Source of the DNA: Haplomitrium mnioides
Lineage: Eukaryota; Marchantiophyta; Haplomitriopsida; Calobryales
Length of the DNA: 35,008 nt
Direction of reading: 5' to 3'
Assembly (NCBI GenBank): GCA_049999725.1
Contig: JBNGIS010015823.1
Coordinates: forward strand, 1 to 35,008
Numbering within the stretch: the first letter of the stretch is position 1; each line of letters begins with the position of its first letter. The position numbers were made by a program, and so were the translations under genes. The notes below the pieces were generated by a model. It saw only the letters and a program-made list of their open reading frames with translations. It made no database searches and was not told the origin of the DNA. Positions 1 to 8,744 of the stretch are shown here, piece by piece.

Positions 1-475
1 CGACTGGTCTACCTCGGTAAGTAATGTGTAGTGTTTTTAGTTGTCTTGCGGTTTCGGCAAAACTTAACCATCTAGGAGATGATGCTCCTGTCGATGTTTA
101 TCAAAAGCCACAAGCTCTTTACAATTTTTTCATTGACCATTTGTCAACAGAGCATGATTGGATCTTAGATCTTTGCTCTAGGTCTTGCACAGGCCTTGTA
201 TGTCCTTTAAAGCTGATGCAAAACTGCATCGCGGTGGAATATAATAGACGTCAGTCTATCTACATTCCTCATAGAGTTTTGATGATGGCTTCCTTGCCAT
301 TCGATGTGACAGAGTTATAGATAGTCTATGCATACCACAAGAAACCTATTCCTCTTGGTATTGTAGGTGCTACTGGTGATTCTAGTGCCATATTTGGGAT
401 TGGAAAGTCTCGACATGACTATCTAGCGGCTGCAGACGCTCAACTATTGGATTTAGATGAGGCAATTCCTCCTTA
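1..475 (+). pseudogene. Copy A: last exon of ParB/DNA-methyltransferase gene (5' truncated by window edge)
   Basis: This is the AdoMet-binding C-terminal part of a class-beta DNA amino-methyltransferase, matching the last exon of copies B (18716-19276, minus) and C (28327-28956, plus). The segment KPQALYNFFIDHLS followed by WILDLCS at about 107-180 fits the 'KP..L.......VLD.F.G.GT' region of N4/N6 methylases, and CIAVEY at 226-243 fits the conserved acidic strand that follows. Motif I (168-197) reads DLCSRSCTG, so two expected glycines have become Arg and Cys. In-frame stops lie at 18-20 (TAA; copy B has CAA) and 318-320 (TAG). The natural stop is TAA at 473-475, after a tail rich in Asp and Leu (LDLDEAIPP). 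The upstream exons lie outside the window. I am confident of the relation to copies B and C, and fairly confident of the methyltransferase call. Confidence 0.75.
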
Positions 476-518
476 AGAGGATGGAGCTTGAACATCTATT
501 TGAACAAACTGTTTTATT

Positions 519-524
519 AATAAA
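519..524 (+). promoter_or_regulatory. Conserved AATAAA poly(A) signal, copy A
   Basis: AATAAA lies about 45 bp after the stop codon, inside TTTTATTAATAAAGTA. The same hexamer is at the matching place in copies B (18618-18623, minus) and C (28972-28977, plus). Conservation in three diverged copies supports a real 3'-end signal. Confidence 0.6.
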
Positions 525-728
525 GTAAATTTTTTTACAAAGTTTTATTCGCTAAAGTTTCAACTTGTTGCACTCCCAGTCCATTTTAAGTCTTTTTATC
601 ACGATTCAATTTGGTGCGTATAAGAATGGTTTGGAGTCAATTGCTAGTATAAGAATTGTTTAGAGTCCTTGTGCACAACGCTTGGAGTCCATGGGCACAT
701 GAGCTTTAGCAATCTCTAGCCGCTTAGG

Positions 729-1060
729 CTTTAGGGTTATTTTTTAGAGTCTATGCGTACATAAGCTTTATAGTTCTTGTTCGGAGTCTATACGCGTATA
801 AGCTTTAAGGTTCTTGTTTAGAGTCTCTGCACAAATAAGCTTTAGGGTTCTCATTCAATGTCTATGTGCACATAGGCTTTAGGGTTCTTGTGTAGAGTCT
901 AGGCGCACCAAGGCTTTAGGGTTCTTGTTCGAAGTCTATGCGTGTCTAGTCTTATTGTTCTCATTCAAAGTCTATGCATGCATAGGCTTTAGGATTCTTG
1001 TTTGGAGTCTATGCGTGCATTGGCTTAAGGGCTCTAGTTTGGAGTCTATGCTTGCTTAGG
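729..1060 (+). repeat. 37-bp tandem array with palindromic core, 9 units
   Basis: Nine units of about 37 bp follow one another (332 bp in all). Each begins with CTTTAGGGTTCTTGTTCG or a variant and ends with an imperfect palindrome such as GTCTATGCGTGCATAGG. Two or more looser palindromes precede the array at 655-725. The palindromic half resembles the 24-bp units in introns 1 and 2 of copies B and C, while the CTTTAGGGTT half is special to this array. It lies in the 3' flank of copy A. No coding content is evident. Confidence 0.85.
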
Positions 1061-1079
1061 ATTTAACAGCTACAACGCT

Positions 1080-1419
1080 CATAGTCTAGTTCAAAGTTCT
1101 TACTCGAGTAGACATCCATGTTTGCATATAATTTTTTTTCATAAAATGATACATGTTTTATTCAATTTTTGATGAATTTAGTGTATTCGCAATAGTGTGA
1201 GGTTTTAATAAAATATTTCATTAACTAAAATGCTTGTTATTGAGGGTGTTTATTATAAGGAAATATTTAAAATATAATCTCAATATAAAATACACAATTT
1301 TTATTTCTAAAAAATAATTTTCTTTGCAAAAAAAAATATCAAAAACGTAAAATTGATGTTTTTCAATACCAAATCACCAAAAAAAAAATATTTGCAACTA
1401 CCAAGTGAAACATGAACTT
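1080..1419. other. AT-rich tail, no gene seen
   Basis: This is very AT-rich sequence with homopolymer A and T runs and no open frame of note. It lies between the palindromic array and the 31-bp AGTAGCGGTT motif. A comparable AT-rich block precedes the same motif at 29400-29764 and at 31010-31335. Confidence 0.5.
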
Positions 1420-1450
1420 AGTAGCGGTTTCTGGTTCAAAGTAGCGGTTG
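1420..1450 (+). repeat. 31-bp AGTAGCGG..AAAGTAGCGGTT motif, copy 1
   Basis: The motif is two direct copies of AGTAGCGGTT about 20 bp apart, joined by TCTGGTTCA. Diverged copies occur at 29765-29794 and 31336-31366 in the same orientation, each at the end of an AT-rich block. Here it stands directly before a long minisatellite, so it may mark the end of an element or a shared 3' module. Confidence 0.6.
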
Positions 1451-1463
1451 TTTTCTATTTAAA

Positions 1464-3620
1464 AGTTGTGTATAAGAAGGTAAAACAAATTGTGAGTTTA
1501 TCGAGAGGTTGTATGTGTGAGAGGGTGAGATACATTTTTTTTTTTCCATAAAGAGATTGTGTTTAGAAGAGGGTGAGAAAAACTTTTACTCCCATAAAGA
1601 GGTTGTGTGTATGAGAGTTTGAAGCAAATTAAGTCCCAATGAAAGGTTGTGTGTGAGAAAGGAAGATAAATTATGACTCCAATTGAGATCTTGTGAGTTG
1701 AAAAAGGTGAGGAAATTTGAAATTGTGATGGAAAGGTTGTTTGTACGCGAGTTTAAGACTATTTGAGTCCTATTCAAAGGTTGTGTGTGAGAAGGTAAGA
1801 CAAACTATGACTCCAATGGAGAGGTTGTTTGTGTGAGAGAGTTAGAAATTTTGAAACTCCCATGGAGAGGTTGTGTATATAGAAGGGTAAGACAAATTGT
1901 GATTCATATAAAGAGGTTGTGTTTGTGAAAGTTTGAAGCAAATTGGGTTCTATTCAATGTTGTGTGTGAGAAGATATGACAAATTGCGACTCCCATAGAG
2001 AGGTTACATAAGTAAGAGGTGAGACAAATTTTGACTCTCATAGAGAGGTTTTGTATGTGAGAGTCTGAGACAAATGAAGTCTCATTCACACATTGTGTGT
2101 GAGAAGGAAAGACAAAATGTGACTCCCATAGAGAGGTTGTGTGTGTGTGAGAGTTAAAGACAAATTGACTCTTTTTTAGAGCTTGTGTGCAAGAAGGTTA
2201 GACAAATTGTGACTCCTGTAGAGAGGTTGTGTGTGTGAGAGAGTTTGCAACAAATTGAGTCATATTAAGAGGGTATTTGTGAGAAGGTAGGATAAACTGT
2301 GACTCCTATAGAGATGTTTTTTGTATAAAGGTTTAAAACAATTTGAGTCCTATGCAAAGGTTGCATGTGAGAAGGAAATTATCTCATAAAGAGGTTGTGT
2401 GTGCAAGTTGGAGACAATTTGAGTTGTAGTGAGAGGTTGTGTGTGAGGAGGTGAGACAAATTCTCAATGAAGAGGTTGTACTCGTGTGAAGGTTTGAGAC
2501 AAATTGATTCCCACTAAGAGACTATGTGCAAGAAGGTTAGACAAATTGTTATTCCTATAGAGAGGTTGTGTTTAAGAAGCTATGAAAAATTGTAACACTA
2601 ATAAATATGTTTTATGTATGAGAGTATTAGAAAAATTAAGTGCTATTTAGAGATTGCATGTAAATTAAAGACAAATTGTGACTCTCATGGAGTGGTTGTA
2701 TGTGAGACTATAGAAAAATTCAGTCCCAATAAAAGATTATGTGTGAAATGGTAAGACAAGTTTTGATTTCCATGGTGAGGTTGTGCAAGTGAGAGTTTGA
2801 AACAAATCGAGTTCCATATAGAGGTTCTTTATGAGTATGCACTACAAATTGTCACTGTAGTTGAGAGGTTGTGTGTATAAGAGTTTGAGAGAAATCAGTC
2901 TCATTAAAAGGTTGTGCATGAGAGGGTGAATTGCATGGAGAGTTTGTATGTATGAGAGTTTGAGACAAATTGAGTCTCATTTAAAGGTTGTGTGTGAGAT
3001 GGTAAGACAAATTGTGACTCACATGAAGAGGTTGTGTGTGTGAGATTTTGAGACAAATTGACTCCTATTTACAGAATGTGTGTGAGAAAATAAGACAAAC
3101 TATGATTCTCTTAGAGAGGTTGTGTGTGTGAGTTTGAGACAAATTGAGTCTCATTCAAAGGTTGTGTGTATGAAGGTAGGACAAGTTGTGATTCCTATGG
3201 AGAGATTGTTTGTGTGAGAGAGTGAGACAATTGACACTGCCCTACAAAGGTTGTGTGTGTGGGAGAAGTTGAGACAAATTGTGATTCTTATGGAAAAGTT
3301 GTGTGTGTGAGAGTTTGAAACAAATTGAGTCCTTTTTAAAGGTTGTGTGTGAAAAAAGAAGACAAATTGAGACTTTGATGGAGAGGTTGTTTGTTAGAGA
3401 GGGTGAGATAAGTTGAAACTCTTATGTAGTGGTTGTGTGTATGAGAGATGTAGACAAATTGAGTCATTTTCAAAGGTTGTGTTAGAGAAAGTAAGACGAA
3501 TTGTGATTGCCATAAAGAGGTTGTGTGTTTGACAAGGTGAGAAAAATTGTGACTCCCATGGAGAGGTTGTGTTTGTTTGAGATTGAGATAATGTGACTAC
3601 TATATATAGGTTGTGTGTAA
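1464..3620. repeat. Minisatellite, ~45-bp unit with alternating two-type (~90 bp) structure
   Basis: About 2.15 kb of degenerate units contain AGAGGTTGTGTGTGTGAGA followed by GACAAATTG. Two monomer types tend to alternate. One has GAGTTTGAGACAAATTGAGTC, split as GAGTTTGAGACA and AATTGAGTC, then a TATTCAAAG-like end. The other has GAAGGTAAGACAAATTG then TGACTCC and CATAGAGAG. Roughly 48 monomers fit. Short open frames on the minus strand (for example 1586-1777 and 1904-2089) are by-products of the repeat. Confidence 0.9.
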
Positions 3621-3631
3621 CAATTGGGTCG

Positions 3632-3766
3632 AAAGCTAGGTGTGCTTTGTTATGCTCTGATTTGATTTTGCTCTGACCCCAAATATGAACTCTATACTAT
3701 GCTTGTAGAAAGGGGAGCGATGCCCAACATAGCACTTAGCATCTAGATGAAGAGAAGAGAAAATGT
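3632..3766 (+). repeat. Direct repeat, left copy (about 135 bp)
   Basis: The sequence starts AAAGCTAGGTGTGCTTTG and ends at AGAAGAGAAAATGT. A diverged copy in the same orientation is at 5899-6023, about 2.1 kb away. The pair could be terminal repeats of a small non-autonomous LTR-type element (TRIM or LARD class). I did not find a convincing primer binding site, so this is open. Confidence 0.6.
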
Positions 3767-5898
3767 ACTACACTTGCTGTTTTGGATTGGAAGGGAAATA
3801 GAACTAGAACATGGTTCAAATTTTTAGATTTCTCTCACAACCAAATTCTAACTAAGCTAAAACAATAACAAGATCTGGACATCCCTTGTTTAGAGAAACC
3901 TTGCAATATATGTGGATGCAATATGGTATTGTTCTGGTTTATACAAAAGCAAAACACAAAACAAAGTAGAATCTAGAATTATTGAATTGTGAGACTTAAC
4001 ATATGACAAATCTCACAAACCTCATGACAAGAATCTAAGAAGAGGATTCATAACATCTATACAAAAACAGAGGAGTGTGGTGTGAGTGCCACTTTATCAT
4101 ATAAGCATGTCTCGAACAATCACCTTCTCATATTTGAGATTTCTAAATGTAATCCACTACAATAGTCTAGGAGTATTCACATATCTACAACTGAAAATGC
4201 TTATAGTGCCGCCTTCACAATGTGGGGGTCAAGCACATAGCTCAAACCATTGCCATCATCACCTATAGCAATGATTAATTGCCACAACTTCCTTGTTGGT
4301 TTCCAGACAACAAGTAAAAATTAATCTGCATACTGAGTTTCTGCCACTCTATGAAGGTAGCGAGAAAACTAAGCCGTATAATGCCTTGCACTCATTCCAA
4401 ATTTCCTCTCTCTCTACTCAAAATCAATAGAAAATAGCTACCCAAAAACAATTTCCAGCAAAACAAAATTATGGTTTTCCTTGAGGTCACCAGAATTTTA
4501 TAGACTTTTATAGAATAGGACTTTTACCCATAAATTCACTCCAATGAATATGTTTGATGCTGGTCTTCAACTCCCAAAACTCTACATTCTCATAAACATG
4601 AAACAATTTGTTGTAGAAAAAAAACAAAACTATACTCTTCATAGTTCACTTCAATCAACATGGTTGCTTTCTAGTTTTCCTTTCATAACCCAATGCATGA
4701 TACTCTAGAACATAATGTTGTCTTTGCTTCTTGCTTGTCACCAATCTACATCAACCTTGAACTTCAAACATATCCCGAGGGTGTTTATAACCCCAACCAA
4801 CATCTACAACCAAACTTGCAATATTCCTTGCGCATGTTGTTCTTGAATCCCAAATAATCCATCGTTTATATACAAGTAGAGGGATTTAATTGTCTCTTCA
4901 AAAACCCAAAGTATGTCTAAATGGATTCAAAGACAAAACATGGTAGTATGACAAAGAAAGCAAATGACAAAGAAAGTTTTCCAATGATCAACAAGCATTA
5001 ACTAGCATAGATTGAGAATACAAGAGAAAAAGGGTCACAAATATCCAGTAGCTACTTTTCTGGTACCCAAATTCAACACACAATCTTGAATGATTCAGTG
5101 CAACCTTAATAGTCCATGATCTCTCTCAACTAATTTTGCCCATGTTCAACCTAAAACATGGCAATATGGTAAGTGATGGCTCTTCTCCTTTAAAATCCAA
5201 ACTCTAGCACTATTCAAACCATAGACATAGCTAGGTGGAAAGTAGGTCTTCTTAGCTTAGATCAAACAACAAATAGGAGAGTTTTCACCCTTCAAAAGAG
5301 GCATTGCCAAACTTCAGTGATTTCAACACAAATTTTAAGGAGAGAAAAAAAAATACTTAACGTTTTTTTTTCCTAACTTGCTCTGGTCATCACGATTCAC
5401 ACACCTCTTCAATCTTCTCCATGAGTCGAATTCATATGTTGATTAAGATGAATCCTTCAATGAAAATCTTGTCTCCAAATTAGGGATTCTGACTTTTTCT
5501 TTCTGCACTTGCATCAACCGTCAACATCTTTTTTTGTGGCCACACAATCTTATCGCTTATCATGTTAAATAGTACTTACACGCAAGCAAGTAGTATAAGG
5601 TAGATGGAAGTAGTTTTAAGATTGAAGCATGGATGTGATATGAAGAAAAGAGAATCATTTGGAAGCAACCAGAAGGTCATGGCCCATCTCGGTCGCAAAA
5701 GAAGTAGTTGGAAGAAGCAATCCTATATGTCACATTTAATACTATGATGGTCTTTAAATAGGATCTCACTATGTTGGTCTACTAACAGGTTAGCAAGCAT
5801 AGCAAACTTGCTTGGAATTTGCAAATGTAGCATAGATGAGTAATAAGCAACCACAAGAGTTTAATTGAGAAATGAGTGCCACTATTACAGTTAGAGCC
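3767..5898. other. Interior between the direct repeats, no gene seen
   Basis: About 2.1 kb without a usable reading frame; the longest plus-strand frame is 60 codons (4086-4268) and matches nothing I know. The 135/125-bp repeats at 3632 and 5899 flank it, so it may be the interior of a non-coding LTR-type element. Base composition is ordinary for the window. Confidence 0.4.
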
Positions 5899-6023
5899 AA
5901 AGCTAGGTGTGCTCTGTTATGCTTTGGTTTGGTATTGTTTTGACCTCAAATCTGAACTTTGTATTATGTTGACGGATGCCCAGCATAGCACTTAACATTT
6001 AGATGAAGGAGAAGAGAAAATGT
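5899..6023 (+). repeat. Direct repeat, right copy (about 125 bp)
   Basis: This is the partner of 3632-3766. The shared landmarks in order are AAAGCTAGGTGTGCT, TGTTATGCT, TGACC, AACT, GATGCCCA, CATAGCACTTA and GAGAAAATGT. The divergence suggests an old duplication or insertion. Confidence 0.6.
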
Positions 6024-6138
6024 GCCATCATTTCACTAAAGAGGGTGTGAGAAGTATAAGGTGAGGAACTCCTCCTTTGAAAGTGAGGTGTCTTAGTATA
6101 GTGCTGAGGTTATGGGGACTAACCCAAAATGTATGTTG

Positions 6139-6260
6139 CGCACATACACATTGCTTACACAACTACATTGTCCACACACATTCCATGACATCTACAAACA
6201 CACAATTAGAGAATAACAAAAAATTGAGTCTCATGCACATATAATGCATGAGACCCCACA
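6139..6260. repeat. 122-bp direct repeat near left LTR, first copy
   Basis: The segment runs from GCACATACACA through ACATTCCATGACATCTA to GCATGAGACCCCACAAT. It recurs at 6486-6608. The two copies bracket the LTR-like segment 6265-6485 that is shared with 17103-17310. Confidence 0.7.
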
Positions 6261-6264
6261 ATAA

Positions 6265-6485
6265 TTTTCTTGAGTGATACCTTCTCAAGAAATTCCAGAT
6301 GTTGATCTTTCAATATCAGAATTTGCAGACCTTTGCTTACAAGGGAAACACGCTTCTCCAAGAGCTACAATACCTCAGCTCTCTTCTTAGTTTGTAAATA
6401 GGAGTGTATGACATCAAAAGAATAAATTTTGATGAGAGTACATGGCCCTATATACTAAGGCTTAAAAAGACAAAAAACTCAAAAT
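6265..6485 (-). repeat. LTR-like segment shared with 17103-17310 (left end of gypsy element)
   Basis: About 220 bp shares ordered blocks with 17103-17310: GAGTGATACCTTCTCAAGAA, AGATGTTGATCTT, ATATCAGAA, TGACATCAAAAG, ATGAGAG, ACATGG, TATATACTAA and AAAAAGACAAAAAACTCAAA. On the minus strand it contains a TATATA box, as expected for an LTR promoter. Being at the 3' side of the integrase, it would be the 3' LTR or part of it. Confidence 0.65.
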
Positions 6486-6608
6486 GCACATACACATCAC
6501 TTACACAACTACATCGTCCACACACATTCCATGACATCTATAAACATACAATCAAAGAATGACAAACAATTGAGTCTAACACGCATACAATGCATGAGAC
6601 CTCACAAT
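6486..6608. repeat. 122-bp direct repeat near left LTR, second copy
   Basis: Diverged duplicate of 6139-6260, offset by about 348 bp. Together with the LTR-like segment between them, this gives a repeat-segment-repeat structure that may reflect a tandem LTR duplication or a rearranged LTR. Confidence 0.7.
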
Positions 6609-7139
6609 TGCCCCCTAGATGGTGGTCAAGTTTTGTAACACTAGCTAGCCATCTATTTGCTAGAAAATTGATATACACATACTGATGGAAAGACTAGGAG
6701 GCTGAGTGCAATGAAGCCCCATCGTTCACCTCATATAATCTATACCAACCTTAGAACTCAATAAAAACTAGTTGTTCTATGAATGGTGAGGGCAAACCCA
6801 TAATTTTCCAAGAATAACAACATATACCATCCTCTAGAACAACTGTCACAAATCAATATAGTGGTTGCTCCTTTAGGAGAACCACATAACATGCACTTCA
6901 AACCAATAGAAACTTGTGCCACACTGGGGTCCATTGTGCCATCAATGTTTGAAAGGTGACAAGGTGCACAATTTCACATATGGTCCTTCCAAACCATACC
7001 ATCACATCCTTCCAGTTGCAAAACTCCCGATGGTAGAACCTCATGTACACGTAGAATCCAACTCTCAGTAGTGACCTCAAGTGTCATGGTTGTTGTCTGT
7101 TGTAAATACACATAGTCACTAGGTCAAAACCTCTCAATC

Positions 7140-8210
7140 CTAGTGCAATATCCACCTCTACGTATGGTAGCATATCGTAAAGCATCACGATGCTAAGCAA
7201 TGGCAAGGTTGTCAAACGCCATGGGCATAACTCTCTCAAACACATGGGCTCTCTCTAAACATACCTATACCCAAACATCTGGATCATCCAGATCCACAAC
7301 TATAGTGACATCCTATTGAATAGAAGAGGGTAAATTAGGTTCTCTCCCATATAATAAAAAATAAAGTGAAAATTTTGCCAAGTATGCTTGCTTACTGAAA
7401 TTGTAACCCATAGCAAGCTACTGCAATAGGAGATCTCAATCCCCATAGTGACCAGTTTGCAAGCCATACTTGTGCAATGCTCTCTTCACCATTTGAACCA
7501 CTCGCTCAGCCAACCCATCTGCCTTAGGATGATCTCTAGGTGTAGTACGGTGATCAATGAGAGCTTGGTTACACAAAACTTCAAACTCACCTCGAAATTC
7601 TGTACCTTGATCTGTCAACACTTCAACAGGTGCTCCAAAATGATTGAGAACTCAATCCCAAAAAGTGGCAGCCACTCCCCCGCTGGTCTTGTCTAGCAAG
7701 GTTACCAACTCAATCCACTTGGAGAAATGCTCCACCATCACCAACACGTACATATTGTGCCGCTAGGTCAAAGACAAGGGACATGCAAAATTCAAACTCC
7801 AACGATATCCCAAACCCATGATAGGTAGTGGCTGCAACTGAGGAGTGGGAGCATTAAACAATGCTCGAACTCTATCGCACACCACAAACTTGGCGACCCA
7901 CTGCTGCACATCGGTGTTCATGCCCCACCACCAATGTTGTGTCAACAACAAACTATAAGTGTGTTTCATCCCAAAATGTCCCAACTTCTCATGGGCATGG
8001 CACACCAATGCAAGACGTTGTATTGGTTTAAGCACAACACGTACCTTCCCATCAATCCAGACTCGCAAAATCTAAGTCTCTTCCCACCTGAACTTGACAA
8101 TCCAAATAAGATCATACAAATCCATAGCTTGTCCCAACACATGACATCGCTCAATCTCAGTGCCAGATGCAACAACAATAGTACCAGTAGAGAATGTCAT
8201 ACTACCATGA
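7140..8210 (-). pseudogene. Ty3/gypsy integrase, broken
   Basis: The integrase core would insert retrotransposon cDNA into the genome. At 7763-8068 the minus strand encodes the zinc-binding domain (HAHEKLGHFGMKHTYSLL, then QHWWWGM and FVVCDRV, where the first Cys of the CxxC pair has become Phe). It is followed by YRWSLNFACPL, where the first catalytic Asp is Asn. At 7436-7621 come VLTDQGTEFRGEF (second Asp) and HRTTPRDHPKADGLAERV (final Glu). These fit the HHCC zinc finger and DDE core of gypsy integrases. Stops and frame changes interrupt it near 7735 and 7635 and after 7436. Downstream, to about 7140, there are further traces (KQAYLAKFSLYFLLYGREP) of the usual integrase C-terminal region. 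It is inactive. Confidence 0.88.
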
Positions 8211-8239
8211 AATAATCATAGTCTCTAGTGGTGAAAGAT

Positions 8240-8744
8240 TCAAAAGTCTAGGTGTGACAGAACCATCCAATGCAGGATATGTGCAAATGCATCATGCCAA
8301 GCTTCTTCAACTAATCTGGACGCTTGCAATTGCCACAACCTCTCCTTACTTCCACTAGTATGAGTTACTATACCTGACAACCATGTTGACTTTGCAAACT
8401 CTAGAGACACCTCATCAATGGAAGGAATGTCGGTTGCATGTGCATTCCCTTCCAACAAGTTAGAATAGTTGGTGATCACCTCACAAAATGCTGACAACAC
8501 CATAGGTTGTGGTAATGGACTCCCAACTGGTCCACTGAATCTGACAAGAAACCTGCTTAATCATGCCTCTCTAGATTTCTATCCAAGCCAATATAATACT
8601 AACTTGTCCCAAAAATCAATAGTAAACCCTATGGGATAGAGCACCATACACCCCACCAAAACAATATAAGACTCAACCTTAGTAAGTGTGGCTTGAACAC
8701 TCATCTGTGAGCTATCTATGGGATTGTTGCAACCCTCTTTGGAG
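8240..8744 (-). pseudogene. Probable pol remnant upstream of integrase (unassigned)
   Basis: The minus strand has an open frame at 8240-8503 and weaker coding-like sequence up to about 8740 (for example VLVGWVMVLYPIGFTIDFWD). It lies where RNase H or the connection to integrase is expected in a gypsy pol, but I see no catalytic Asp/Glu pattern that would prove RNase H. The assignment is from position only. Confidence 0.3.

Noticed and set aside
1586-2089. Minus-strand frames with NLS/HNLSL repeats
   Set aside because: They are translations of the 45-bp minisatellite and carry no other signal.
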